Shown: positions 32,339-40,105 of the stretch, in pieces | Position numbering within the stretch: the first letter of the stretch is position 1 | Layout of the letters: each line of letters starts with the position of its first letter | Source of the DNA: Thalassolituus maritimus | Lineage (GTDB): Bacteria > Pseudomonadota > Gammaproteobacteria > Pseudomonadales > Oceanobacteraceae | Assembly: GCA_913019975.1 (NCBI GenBank) | Contig: CAJWBH010000022.1 | Location: 1-55,847, forward strand | DNA length: 55,847 nucleotides | Direction of reading: 5' to 3' | Notes under the pieces: generated by a model | The model's input: only the letters and a program-made list of their open reading frames with translations | Told to the model about the DNA's origin: nothing | Databases searched by the model: none | Program-made: the position numbers and the translations under genes

Positions 32339-33489
32339 TGGCCAGTACAGATTTCAGTCGCACGGTCTCCACGCCGTCACAGCATCATACCTTCGACCGC
32401 AGCGGTGCCTTTTTCGCGCGATTGCACATCGACCTGATACTTCTACTGCTACTTATTGCACTCGCCACCACCGGGCTGGCTATCCTTTACAGTGGCAGCG
32501 GTCAGGAAATCGGCATGGTGAAACGTCAGGCTGTGCACTTTGGTATCGGCACCTTACTGCTATTCATTACTGCCCAGATTCCACCGCGCCTCTACCAACT
32601 TATCGCGCCCTGGGCGTTAGCCGTAGGTACTTTACTATTGGTCGGCGTATTGGTTGCGGGGGTCGGCGCAAAAGGCGCTCAGCGCTGGCTGGACTTACCC
32701 GGGCCATTACCCCGCTTTCAGCCGTCTGAGCTGGTGAAGCTGGCGCTACCATTAGCGGTCGCCTGGTTTATGGCCAAACGGCCCGTACCGCCGCGCTTTC
32801 GTGACCTTCTTCAGGCACTGGTCATTATTTTCATTCCCACGATCCTGATCCTGAAACAGCCTGATTTAGGCACGTCGATACTGATCAGCACCTCGGGGTT
32901 GTTAGTACTGTTTTTTGCCGGGATGTCCTGGCTCCTGATTTTTTCCATGATCGGCATAGTCGCGGCGATGGCGCCGGTTATGTGGTTCTTCGTAATGCAC
33001 GCTTATCAGAAGCAACGTGTTCTTACGTTCCTGAACCCCGAGTCCGATCCGCTCGGCTCAGGCTGGAATATAATTCAATCGAAAACGGCGATCGGCTCGG
33101 GCGGTATTCATGGCAAGGGTTACCTTCAGGGGACTCAATCCCAGCTCGAATTTCTACCAGAGAGCCATACCGACTTCATCATTGCCGTCCTGGCAGAGGA
33201 GCATGGATTAATTGGGGTCTGCCTGCTACTGGCGCTCTATGCCTTAATTATTCTGCGCTGCCTTTACATTTCCAGCCGGTGCGAAACTCTTTTCGGTCGA
33301 CTGCTGTCTGGTAGCATGTCAGTCACGTTTTTTATCTATGTCTTCGTGAATATAGGCATGGTCAGCGGCATTCTTCCGGTCGTAGGCGTACCCCTACCAC
33401 TGGTGAGTTACGGCGGAACGTCTGTCGTCAGTCTGCTTCTGGGCTTTGGCCTGATTATGTCGATGTACACTCATCGGCAAAGGAAATAA
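32338..33489 (+). CDS. rodA: Peptidoglycan glycosyltransferase RodA
   Basis: SEDS-family polymerase working with PBP2 in cell elongation. 383 residues, about ten membrane helices. Signatures RWLDLPGPLPRFQPSELVKLALPLAVAWF, KQPDLGTSIL, FLPESHTDFIIAVLAEEHG and GVPLPLVSYGGTSVV are intact. The ATG overlaps the mrdA stop by one base. Confidence 0.97.
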   Translation: MASTDFSRTVSTPSQHHTFDRSGAFFARLHIDLILLLLLIALATTGLAILYSGSGQEIGMVKRQAVHFGIGTLLLFITAQIPPRLYQLIAPWALAVGTLLLVGVLVAGVGAKGAQRWLDLPGPLPRFQPSELVKLALPLAVAWFMAKRPVPPRFRDLLQALVIIFIPTILILKQPDLGTSILISTSGLLVLFFAGMSWLLIFSMIGIVAAMAPVMWFFVMHAYQKQRVLTFLNPESDPLGSGWNIIQSKTAIGSGGIHGKGYLQGTQSQLEFLPESHTDFIIAVLAEEHGLIGVCLLLALYALIILRCLYISSRCETLFGRLLSGSMSVTFFIYVFVNIGMVSGILPVVGVPLPLVSYGGTSVVSLLLGFGLIMSMYTHRQRK

Positions 33490-33502
33490 CAGGGTTATTA
33501 CT

Positions 33503-34474
33503 ATGTTGAAACATGTGTTAGCTGCAATCACCTTGGCAGCTTCTGCGCCCTTCGCAGGCGCAGCCTACGACCAGCACGAACGTACCGACGAGTTCGTCGC
33601 CGAAGTGGAAAAGGAATACGGCATTCCGGCAGAAGAAGTACGCAACTGGCTGAAACAGGCTGAAAAGATGGATTCAGTGCTCGAAGCCATTCAGCGTCCT
33701 GCCGAACGCACCATGAACTGGGCGCGGTATCAGGATATTTTTCTGACAGAAAAACGGATCAGTGCAGGTAAGAACTTTCTCGAAAGCCAGGCTGATATTC
33801 TCGCCGAAGCTGAAAAGAAATACGGCGTACCGCCGGAAATTATTGCAGCCATCATTGGCGTAGAAACCTTTTACGGCACCCGCCAGGGTGGATACAGAGT
33901 GTTGGACTCGCTCTCAACACTCGCTTTCGATTACCCGAAGCGTCCACTGTTCTGGCGCGAGCTGAAAGCCATGTTCGCCCTCGCCCGTGAAGAAGGCGTC
34001 GACCCGGGTACCATCAAAGGGTCTTATGCTGGTGCAATGGGCTACGGCCAATTTATCCCTACCAGCTACCTGCACTACGCTGTCGACGGTGATGGTGATG
34101 GCAAACGTGATCTATGGGGCAACCCAGTGGATGCTATCCACAGCGTGGCTAACTATTTCTCAGAACACGGCTGGAGAACTGACGAGCCTGTCACACACAG
34201 AGTCACCGTCAGTGGCGACAAACACGAACCGCTGGTGAATGTCAGCCGCAAACCGCAGCACACGGTTGCAGACCTGACGGCCGCAGGTGTTGAGTTGCCA
34301 GTAGATATCAAGGGGGATAAGCCAGCCAACCTGATGCGCCTTGAAGGTAAAGAGGGCGACGAATACTGGCTCGGTGAATACAACTTCTACGTTATAACTC
34401 AATACAACCACAGTAAGCTGTACGCCATGGCGGTGTATCAGCTCAGCCAGGCTCTGAGTGAGGACAAGCAATGA
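33503..34474 (+). CDS. mltB: Lytic murein transglycosylase B
   Basis: Periplasmic muramidase-type transglycosylase cutting glycan strands. 323 residues with a signal peptide cleaved after about AGA (residue 20). Catalytic Glu121 lies in IIGVETFYGTRQGGYRVLDSL; GAMGYGQFIPTSYLHYAVDGDGDG and DAIHSVANYF follow. No lipobox, so a soluble form like Pseudomonas SltB1. Its stop overlaps the rlpA start (ATGA). Confidence 0.94.
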   Translation: MLKHVLAAITLAASAPFAGAAYDQHERTDEFVAEVEKEYGIPAEEVRNWLKQAEKMDSVLEAIQRPAERTMNWARYQDIFLTEKRISAGKNFLESQADILAEAEKKYGVPPEIIAAIIGVETFYGTRQGGYRVLDSLSTLAFDYPKRPLFWRELKAMFALAREEGVDPGTIKGSYAGAMGYGQFIPTSYLHYAVDGDGDGKRDLWGNPVDAIHSVANYFSEHGWRTDEPVTHRVTVSGDKHEPLVNVSRKPQHTVADLTAAGVELPVDIKGDKPANLMRLEGKEGDEYWLGEYNFYVITQYNHSKLYAMAVYQLSQALSEDKQ

Positions 34475-35256
34475 TGCGTGGGCTGGCCGTTCTGGTCAGT
34501 CTTGTTCTGCTTCATGGCTGCGCAACGTCCCGTTATCAGCACGCGAACGATTTTACGCCGGCGCCAATCGCTGACATCAAGGCAATTGCTGATCCCGTAC
34601 CGGTATCCGAACCGCGCAGCAGTCTGGGCAATCCGTCGCGCTATCGCGTGCTGGGTAAGGACTATAACGTTATGAAGGATGCGGAGGGCTTCACGCAGGA
34701 AGGCATCGCTTCATGGTACGGAATGAAATTTCACGGTCACGACACCTCAAACGGCGAAACCTTCGATGTCTACAAAATGACCGCAGCACACAAAACGCTC
34801 CCACTGCCGTCGTATGTAAAAGTTACCCGCAAAGATACCGGCCAGTCGGTCATCGTCCGGGTGAACGACCGAGGGCCATTTCACGAAGGCAGGATTATTG
34901 ATCTGTCGTACGCAGCGGCCGTAAAACTGAATATTCATAACGACGGCACGGCACCAGTAAAGATCGAAGTATTAAAAGCACCATTATCTGAAGCCGTGCT
35001 ATGGATTCAGGCGGGTGCGCTAAGTAACCCGAACTCAGCAGAGCGTCTGCGTAAGAAATTATCCGGGATTACTGCCAACGTAGGAGCAGGCGACTGGACA
35101 GTCGGTATCTACCCGAAAGAAAAAGACGACATCACCCTTCACAGGGTGCGCATAGGGCCTGTTCCTGAATCGGAAGTCCCCGCGTTAATCGAAGCCCTCA
35201 ACGATGAAGGCATCACTCAGCCGGTTCTGCTCTCTCAGCATCAACTGGAACGCTGA
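34471..35256 (+). CDS. rlpA: RlpA septal-ring lipoprotein / lytic transglycosylase
   Basis: 261 residues. Lipoprotein signal with lipobox LLHGC (Cys17). The double-psi beta-barrel domain (GIASWYGMKFHGHDTSNGETFD, AAHKTLPLPSYVKVTR, VRVNDRGPFHEGRIIDLSYAAA) is the RlpA catalytic domain acting on peptide-free glycan. A SPOR domain fills the last 75 residues (LWIQAGALSNPNSAERLRKKL). Last gene of the cluster; it converges on the small CcoM-like gene. Confidence 0.95.
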   Translation: MMRGLAVLVSLVLLHGCATSRYQHANDFTPAPIADIKAIADPVPVSEPRSSLGNPSRYRVLGKDYNVMKDAEGFTQEGIASWYGMKFHGHDTSNGETFDVYKMTAAHKTLPLPSYVKVTRKDTGQSVIVRVNDRGPFHEGRIIDLSYAAAVKLNIHNDGTAPVKIEVLKAPLSEAVLWIQAGALSNPNSAERLRKKLSGITANVGAGDWTVGIYPKEKDDITLHRVRIGPVPESEVPALIEALNDEGITQPVLLSQHQLER

Positions 35257-35267
35257 GAGACCAGACC

Positions 35268-35387
35268 TCACTCGCCAGTGCCGTGCTTTTTAATGTCTTT
35301 CTTCACCGCAATATATACGCCGACAAAGAAAGCACAGGTAAGGCCGACAATCGCAAGACCAGAGAATACAACTTCGTCCATAAACAT
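35268..35387 (-). CDS. 39-residue single-helix membrane peptide, CcoM-like
   Basis: The ATG at 35387 follows GAGGTG by seven bases and reads MFMDEVVFSGLAIVGLTCAF, then a short basic tail, to TGA at 35268. One membrane helix (about residues 6-28) with acidic N-terminal and Lys-rich C-terminal ends. From memory this resembles CcoM, the small extra subunit of Pseudomonas cbb3 oxidase (MFVD-like start, one helix, KD-containing tail). The gene has a good FNR/Anr-type promoter, which fits a microaerobic respiratory role. No other cbb3 gene is in the window, so the assignment is tentative; the existence of the gene is better supported. Confidence 0.65.
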   Translation of the reverse strand: MFMDEVVFSGLAIVGLTCAFFVGVYIAVKKDIKKHGTGE

Positions 35388-35435
35388 AATAAGCACCTCG
35401 CATTGAGAAGAGACATAAGTCGTTGTTTCAATCTC

Positions 35436-35476
35436 AATATAGCGAGGCTGTCAGCTCCATCGTTGACCTGTGTCAA
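35436..35476 (-). promoter_or_regulatory. FNR/Anr-type class II promoter
   Basis: TTGAC-CTGT-GTCAA (35463-35476) is a perfect palindrome close to the FNR/Anr consensus TTGAT-N4-ATCAA. On the minus strand TATATT (35436-35441) lies with its centre 31 bases from the box centre, as in a class II FNR promoter with the box at -41.5. The predicted start is near 35429, 42 bases before the ATG at 35387. Confidence 0.65.
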
Positions 35477-35512
35477 ATATGCTTATAAAGGAATGGAGGA
35501 CTCGCAGACAGC

Positions 35513-35526
35513 TTGACCCAAGTCAG
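35513..35526. promoter_or_regulatory. Second FNR/Anr-like half-matched box
   Basis: TTGAC-CCAA-GTCAG, one base from a perfect palindrome, 50 bases from the first box (centre to centre). It could be a second upstream site for the same promoter. Confidence 0.4.
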
Positions 35527-35636
35527 TATTCTTATCAGAACACCCGACTTAGCCCGGTACTTAATTGACGGAAATGCGGCAACCTTTGCACCGTTTTATG
35601 ACACAAAAGCTGCCTTCGCACTATTACGGAACAGAT

Positions 35637-35951
35637 TTAGGCTTCAACGAGTTGCCCACGATACATTTTCTGTTTCGCCTGTCGCACCCGTGACGAGTCG
35701 TCCATAAGAATTTCACTGCCACGATACACCTTCCGGCTTTCCTGCATCTGTGGCTCAACCGGTGGTGCCTGACTGGGCAAAAAGTCTTCGACCAACGCGA
35801 GAAGCTCAGCACTGACGCCGCTTCGCACCAGTACCCGCAAATCATTTTCGAGAGTATTTGAATCAAAGTGAATTTCGCAACCCACTTCGTCTTTAGCGAT
35901 TTTTTTTATTTTTCGGAGTAACGCAATACTACGGCGGTTGAATTCCACCAT
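35637..35951 (-). CDS. Hypothetical small cytosolic protein
   Basis: 104 residues from MVEFNRRSIALLRKIKKIAKDEVGCEI. The N-terminal half is strand/helix and basic; the C-terminal half is charged (MQESRKVYRGSEILMDDSSRVRQAKQKMYRGQLVEA) with two YRG repeats. The start at 35951 follows GGGGAAG; an upstream in-frame codon at 35984 overlaps the glycosyltransferase end. No family recognised. It is downstream of the glycosyltransferase gene on the same strand. Confidence 0.55.
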   Translation of the reverse strand: MVEFNRRSIALLRKIKKIAKDEVGCEIHFDSNTLENDLRVLVRSGVSAELLALVEDFLPSQAPPVEPQMQESRKVYRGSEILMDDSSRVRQAKQKMYRGQLVEA

Positions 35952-35980
35952 AACTTCTTCCCCCCCTACAGATATACTTA

Positions 35981-37147
35981 TCAAGAAGTAGTCTGCAAGG
36001 GGTGTACCACTCCGCTGGATTCACAGTGACTTGCCAATAAAGCTTCAACGCGGCGCTCAAACTGCCGCGCAACCATATCCCAGGAAAGCTGTTCGGCCTG
36101 ACTCCGGGCATCCAGCCCCATCAGAGTAGAGTCAAAGCGTAAGGCAACACGAAGCGCATCAGTAAATGCCTCATCCGTTTCATCAGACGCAAGAGAGCCA
36201 TCGACACCTGTCCGAACAAATTCTCTGGCTGCGGCCATGTCATACGCGACCACAGGTAACCCACTGGCCATCGCCTCGAGAGTCACCAGACCAAAGGTCT
36301 CCGTCTGACTGGGCATTAAAAAGAGATCAGCAGACGCGAAGCACTCAGACAACGCCTGACCGGTTTTCACGCCAGTGAACACCGCTTCAGAAAACTCCTC
36401 GGACAGAGTTTCACGTAGTGGGCCATCACCGACAATCACAGGTCGTATCTGGCGTCCTTCCCGACGCATTTGTCTCACGGCTTTAAGGGCCACGATCAGA
36501 TTTTTTTCCGCTGCGACGCGCCCGACACAAAGCGCCACCTGCTCACCAGATTCAACGCCCCATTCCTCTCTCAAGGTCGCAGATCGATGTGCAGGATTAA
36601 AACGACGACAGTCTACGCCGTGAGGCAACCACTCAACGCGTTGCATACCTTCACTGGTCAACTCATTCACCATAGAACGTGATGGCACCAGGGTAACGTG
36701 CGTCCGGTTATGGAAGCGGCGCATCCAGGCCATAATCATACGACGCATAACACCGAGGCCATAATAGCCGCTGTAACGATGAAAATTCGTATGAAACGCG
36801 CTGATGACAGGCAAGTTATGTTCGCGGGCCATCGCGACGGCAGAGGCACCGAGCAAGCCTTCCGTTGCAACATAAACCAGATCAGGCGGGTTGGCTTTCC
36901 AGTGAGACCTGAGAGCCGTCTTTGAAGGCAGGCCTAACTGAAGGTCTGGATACTGCGGAATGCTGATACCTTTTACCCAGACTTCATTATCCGGTGCCTC
37001 CATGTCGACCCTCGGAGCTGGTCGCACAATGGTGACCTGATAAAGATCAGGATTGAGGTGAGTGAACAGGTGCTGCAGAGAATTAGCAACACCATTCACT
37101 TCAGGAAGATACGTTTCTGTAACGACACATATGTGACGAATGCTCAT
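35981..37147 (-). CDS. GT4-family glycosyltransferase
   Basis: 388 residues, GT-B fold. N-terminal HICVVTETYLPEVNGVANSLQHL and ISAFHTNFHRYSGYYGLG are typical of MgtA/SQD2-like lipid glycosyltransferases; the C-terminal half holds CVGRVAAEKNL, VIVGDGPL and the EX7E donor-binding stretch ETFGLVTLEAMASGLPVV. Donor and acceptor are not evident. A paralogue lies at 47628-48857 next to a PAP2 phosphatase. Confidence 0.85.
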   Translation of the reverse strand: MSIRHICVVTETYLPEVNGVANSLQHLFTHLNPDLYQVTIVRPAPRVDMEAPDNEVWVKGISIPQYPDLQLGLPSKTALRSHWKANPPDLVYVATEGLLGASAVAMAREHNLPVISAFHTNFHRYSGYYGLGVMRRMIMAWMRRFHNRTHVTLVPSRSMVNELTSEGMQRVEWLPHGVDCRRFNPAHRSATLREEWGVESGEQVALCVGRVAAEKNLIVALKAVRQMRREGRQIRPVIVGDGPLRETLSEEFSEAVFTGVKTGQALSECFASADLFLMPSQTETFGLVTLEAMASGLPVVAYDMAAAREFVRTGVDGSLASDETDEAFTDALRVALRFDSTLMGLDARSQAEQLSWDMVARQFERRVEALLASHCESSGVVHPLQTTS

Positions 37148-37208
37148 GTCATACCCGGCAATAACTACTCATAAGAGCTAGTTTGCCGGGCAATCAATGA
37201 CAGTTTAA

Positions 37209-37913
37209 TTACGCCTCAGCAGCTTCTTCGCTGAGTTTTGAAAGGCGGTAACGCAGCTGGCGTGGCGTCAGTCCAAGTACTTTGGCCGCCATCGTCTTGT
37301 TGCCGTTGCACTTATCAATAGCCGCGTGAATATCATCCAGTTCGTTTTCCTGAACCCGCTGATAAGGACGCGCATAAAGTGTTTTGAAATTCGGCACAAC
37401 CTGAGTCGCAAGAATGGTCGCAATCTGAGCACCAATAAAGCGGATCTCCGCAAGGTCCAGGGTGCCCGCATCATGACCGCGCAGATCAACCACCATAACT
37501 GCCATGACAGACTGACGAATAGTCAGCGGGACCAGCAGACAACGCATAGAGCCAGAAAGAGATTCAAGCTGTGGATCAAAGTGCTCTGGGCGCTCACTGT
37601 TATCACCAATCGTCAACCACTCACGGCTTTCAAACTGACGGCACAGAGCATGTTGAACTGCAAAGCTGTAAACGCCGTTGCTGATGCCTGTCGAACAATA
37701 CTGAGCTTTAAAACGGCTCGGAGAATCCGGTACTGCGATTGAGATATTGCTGAGACCTGTCACCTGAGTCGCTAACATCAGCAACTGCTGAATAGCTTCA
37801 TCATCGTGGTAGCGACTTTCCAATACATTGGCTACTTCATTCACCCATGCTGATGGGGATGATTTGATGCCGCTGTCTTTACGGTATTCCTGGATATCTG
37901 CGATTTTGTACAT
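37209..37913 (-). CDS. GAF-domain regulator with C-terminal Fis-type helix-turn-helix
   Basis: 234 residues. A GAF-type sensor region (about 30-170: LLMLATQVTGLSNISIAV, GSMRCLLVPLTIRQSVMAVMVVDLRG) is followed by a linker and a Fis-type HTH (ELDDIHAAIDKCNGNKTMAAKVLGLTPRQLRYRLSKL), as at the end of NifA. The central AAA+ sigma54-activation domain is absent. The start at 37913 is fixed by AGGAGGAG six bases upstream; a long in-frame extension upstream is rejected. DNA-binding regulator of unknown target. Confidence 0.8.
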   Translation of the reverse strand: MYKIADIQEYRKDSGIKSSPSAWVNEVANVLESRYHDDEAIQQLLMLATQVTGLSNISIAVPDSPSRFKAQYCSTGISNGVYSFAVQHALCRQFESREWLTIGDNSERPEHFDPQLESLSGSMRCLLVPLTIRQSVMAVMVVDLRGHDAGTLDLAEIRFIGAQIATILATQVVPNFKTLYARPYQRVQENELDDIHAAIDKCNGNKTMAAKVLGLTPRQLRYRLSKLSEEAAEA

Positions 37914-38169
37914 AGGCTGCTCCTCCTGAATGCTTATGCTGTCGCAAAACCCGTACCAGCTTAATCGGGTCGAATTAAATTCGGTAAAAGACGCATAAAT
38001 ACGCCGTTTTAACCACGCACTGCAGCATTGCGATAGCCGACGCTGCAGCCTAACCTGTTGATGATGAAAGAATTTTTTCAGTGATGTGACAATCAGAAAA
38101 AAAACGCGACAACCACCTATTCCGTCAAGCGTTTGTGGCACCCGGATAATTACTGCTTCATCCAGATGC
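37914..38169. other. Intergenic region upstream of the GAF-Fis gene
   Basis: AT-richer non-coding stretch with the GAF-Fis leader and ribosome site at its 3' end (minus strand). No clear sigma70 or sigma54 promoter pair and no short gene was found. Confidence 0.4.
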
Positions 38170-38196
38170 AAAAAAAGAGCTTAACGCCCTTTTTTA
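38170..38196 (-). terminator. Terminator downstream of the CBS gene
   Basis: AAAAAAG-A-GC, a five-base loop, GC-C-CTTTTTT, with one mismatch in the stem, flanked by A and T runs. It lies about 35 bases after the CBS-protein stop on the minus strand and before the GAF-Fis leader. Confidence 0.65.
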
Positions 38197-38230
38197 ATGC
38201 AGAAAATGATTTTATTCAGCCGGACACCTG

Positions 38231-38665
38231 TCAGGCGCACCCCGGATCATCGGTAGGTAAATAGGTTTTCTTTAACCAGGCCGAAAAACCTTTCGCAGCA
38301 TCTTCCAGAGTGAATATTCCTGCAAGACGGTCACCTTTCATAATCAACACCGCATCAAAGTCATCCTGAACCATCCGATCAAGAACAACATCGAGGCGGG
38401 TATGAAGGTCTATGGCGGGAATCTCCCGGCGGCACATATCTAAGGCCGTCAGTTCGCTGATATCACTGGCTGGGTGCCCAGGGCTTCGTGCGAGTTCGAT
38501 ATCAGCCCACGTAAGAAGTCCCGTGACTTCATGGTGATTCATGACAGGGACGTGATGACAATGATGGACCTCCATCACGCGGGCGGCTTCTGCCAGGCTC
38601 GTGCTCTCTTCGACATGAGCCGGAAACGCCGTCATGAGTTCGGTAATGGTCGGCATATGACGCAT
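38231..38665 (-). CDS. CBS-domain pair protein
   Basis: 144 residues made of two CBS modules (MPTITELMTAFPAHVEESTSLAEAARVMEVHHCHHVPVM and IPAIDLHTRLDVVLDRMVQDDFDAVLIMKGDRLAGIFTLEDAAKGFSAWL). Such stand-alone pairs sense adenine nucleotides. GGAG lies nine bases before the ATG. The ACEFG of CBS protein and DUF4404 protein are 12 bases apart and likely cotranscribed. Confidence 0.85.
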   Translation of the reverse strand: MRHMPTITELMTAFPAHVEESTSLAEAARVMEVHHCHHVPVMNHHEVTGLLTWADIELARSPGHPASDISELTALDMCRREIPAIDLHTRLDVVLDRMVQDDFDAVLIMKGDRLAGIFTLEDAAKGFSAWLKKTYLPTDDPGCA

Positions 38666-38677
38666 TTGGGATGCTCC

Positions 38678-38935
38678 TTAGACGCCAATGCGCCCCAGAG
38701 TGTCGGTCAGTTGGCGAAGTATAGCCGAGATCGCCGGATGTTCATGTTCAAAGCGGATGACCTGTTCCTGCACCGCATCGCTCAACTCAGGTGAACCTAC
38801 TTCATTGGCCTCAAGCTTCGCGATGTCATCAGCGATTTTAAGTAGCAGCGCGTGGGTTTCAGAGTCGAGTTCGGGGCTTTCCTTGAGGGTACGATGGAGG
38901 GATTCGAGTTGCTCGTTGAGAACCTGTTTGACCAT
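38678..38935 (-). CDS. DUF4404 family protein
   Basis: 85 residues from MVKQVLNEQLESLHRTLKES: two helices with ALLLKIADDIAKLEAN between, and a C-terminal EHPAISAILRQLTDTLGRIGV, the DUF4404 pattern. The start at 38935 follows GGAGAAGG. Upstream of the CBS gene in the same direction. No known function. Confidence 0.8.
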   Translation of the reverse strand: MVKQVLNEQLESLHRTLKESPELDSETHALLLKIADDIAKLEANEVGSPELSDAVQEQVIRFEHEHPAISAILRQLTDTLGRIGV

Positions 38936-38960
38936 AACCTTCTCCTTTAACTGGAAGTGA

Positions 38961-38983
38961 TCATGCTTTGATAATGTAAGCAT
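38961..38983. promoter_or_regulatory. Inverted repeat upstream of the DUF4404 gene
   Basis: CATGCTT (38961-38967) and AAGCATG (38977-38983), perfect 7-base arms with a 9-base centre, 26 bases before the DUF4404 ATG. A second perfect repeat, GTGAAAA/TTTTCAC (39005-39021), lies further upstream. Either could be an operator or a weak hairpin. Confidence 0.35.
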
Positions 38984-39065
38984 GTCTCAGTTCCAGTCTA
39001 CTCCGTGAAAATAGTTTTCACACTATATAAGAAGTAAGGTAATGGCGCTGGTGGACGGACTCAGA

Positions 39066-39566
39066 TCAATAAAACGCCTGAAAGCAGAACTTCATTCCGC
39101 ATTTCTCGGCGAGCTGCTGCAGCACTTCCCTCAGTCCTGCATCGCCCACATAAAGAAGCGTCATATCCCTGAGGCGACTGTCAGACTTAGACGGTAACAC
39201 CTGTTTCAAGGCACTGATCAAAAGACTGGCGTTCGCGGCAACAGGCATCCATACCAGGCTTTCGCCTTCATGCTGCTGCAAAAAACCGGTCAATCGGGCA
39301 TCGTCGTTGGCTTTTTTGTCTGCGAAATCACAATGCAGCATAAAGAGAGGGCTGGATTCGTATTCCGGATAGCGACTCAGAGCGTGCAATGCCAGAGGAA
39401 GTAAATCTGACACCTGTTCTTCTACACATTGCACTGTTTTGGAGCCTGGGTACTGCAACACAGAGACTGGCCGACCTTTTAGAGTGCGTTCAGAAATCGC
39501 TCCGTGCGTCGCTGTTTCAGTAATTCCGTTTTCTGCGCCCGGCAGAGTCGCGCTGTATGCGGTCAT
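39066..39566 (-). CDS. Hypothetical cytosolic protein
   Basis: 166 residues from MTAYSATLPGAENGITETAT; AGGAG lies eight bases before this ATG. The sequence has an alternating strand-helix pattern (SVLQYPGSKTVQCVEEQVSDLLPLALHALSRY, PLFMLHCDFADKK, MTLLYVGDAGLREVLQQLAEKCGMKFCFQAFY) suggesting an alpha/beta fold. No motif or family recognised. Confidence 0.5.
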   Translation of the reverse strand: MTAYSATLPGAENGITETATHGAISERTLKGRPVSVLQYPGSKTVQCVEEQVSDLLPLALHALSRYPEYESSPLFMLHCDFADKKANDDARLTGFLQQHEGESLVWMPVAANASLLISALKQVLPSKSDSRLRDMTLLYVGDAGLREVLQQLAEKCGMKFCFQAFY

Positions 39567-39690
39567 TCTCGTGGCTCCTGCGGGGAAACTGTGTCCCTTG
39601 CAAATGTAGTGATACATAAGCGTTACAAGGACTGTGCCACTTCAGACCAGGCTGGATAATTCCAGCCAGAATACAGAAAAAGGCGCTAAA

Positions 39691-39891
39691 TCAGTTCTCC
39701 AGCACGTATTGCAGAATCACCTTAATCAGATATCCCGCCATGCCTACACCCAGACCCAGAAGGAGAATCATGGTGCCAAATTTACCTGCACCCGAACGCC
39801 GACCAAGATCAAAAATGATAAAGAACATAAACGCAATCAGTCCCCCCACCCCCAGGGTCATACCAATCTGCTCAAGTAACGCTGTGTCCAT
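39691..39891 (-). CDS. DUF2788 family small membrane protein
   Basis: 66 residues with two membrane helices; MTLGVGGLIAFMFFIIFDLGRRSGAGKFGTMILLLGLGVGMAGYLIK carries the DUF2788 pattern (FIIxDLGRRSxAGKFG). Common in gammaproteobacteria, role unknown. Confidence 0.8.
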   Translation of the reverse strand: MDTALLEQIGMTLGVGGLIAFMFFIIFDLGRRSGAGKFGTMILLLGLGVGMAGYLIKVILQYVLEN

Positions 39892-40105
39892 CCGGCAATC
39901 CCGACAAAAATAAAATTGGGCCCAATGGTACTCAAACTACGCCAGTAATGCAGCTCAGGCGTGCATGCTTTGCGGCATCAGGCCTTTTTTTTGCCCCGCA
40001 GATATGCGTATCATTGGCCGAAACAATCACACAGCTCTGATTACTTCGGTGAATATCCTGAAACTAAGCAGAGCGAATAACAATAAAATCATTGGGGATA
40101 CTAAG

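Noticed and set aside
35513-35707. 64-codon open frame on the plus strand
   Set aside because: It begins in the FNR-like box and runs into the opposite-strand gene at 35637; no ribosome site.
38060-38150. Sigma54 promoter (TGGCAC at 38134)
   Set aside because: The TGC element is not at the required spacing after the GG.
37914-38171. 86-residue N-terminal extension of the GAF-Fis gene
   Set aside because: No similarity to the protein, while a strong AGGAGGAG marks the start at 37913.
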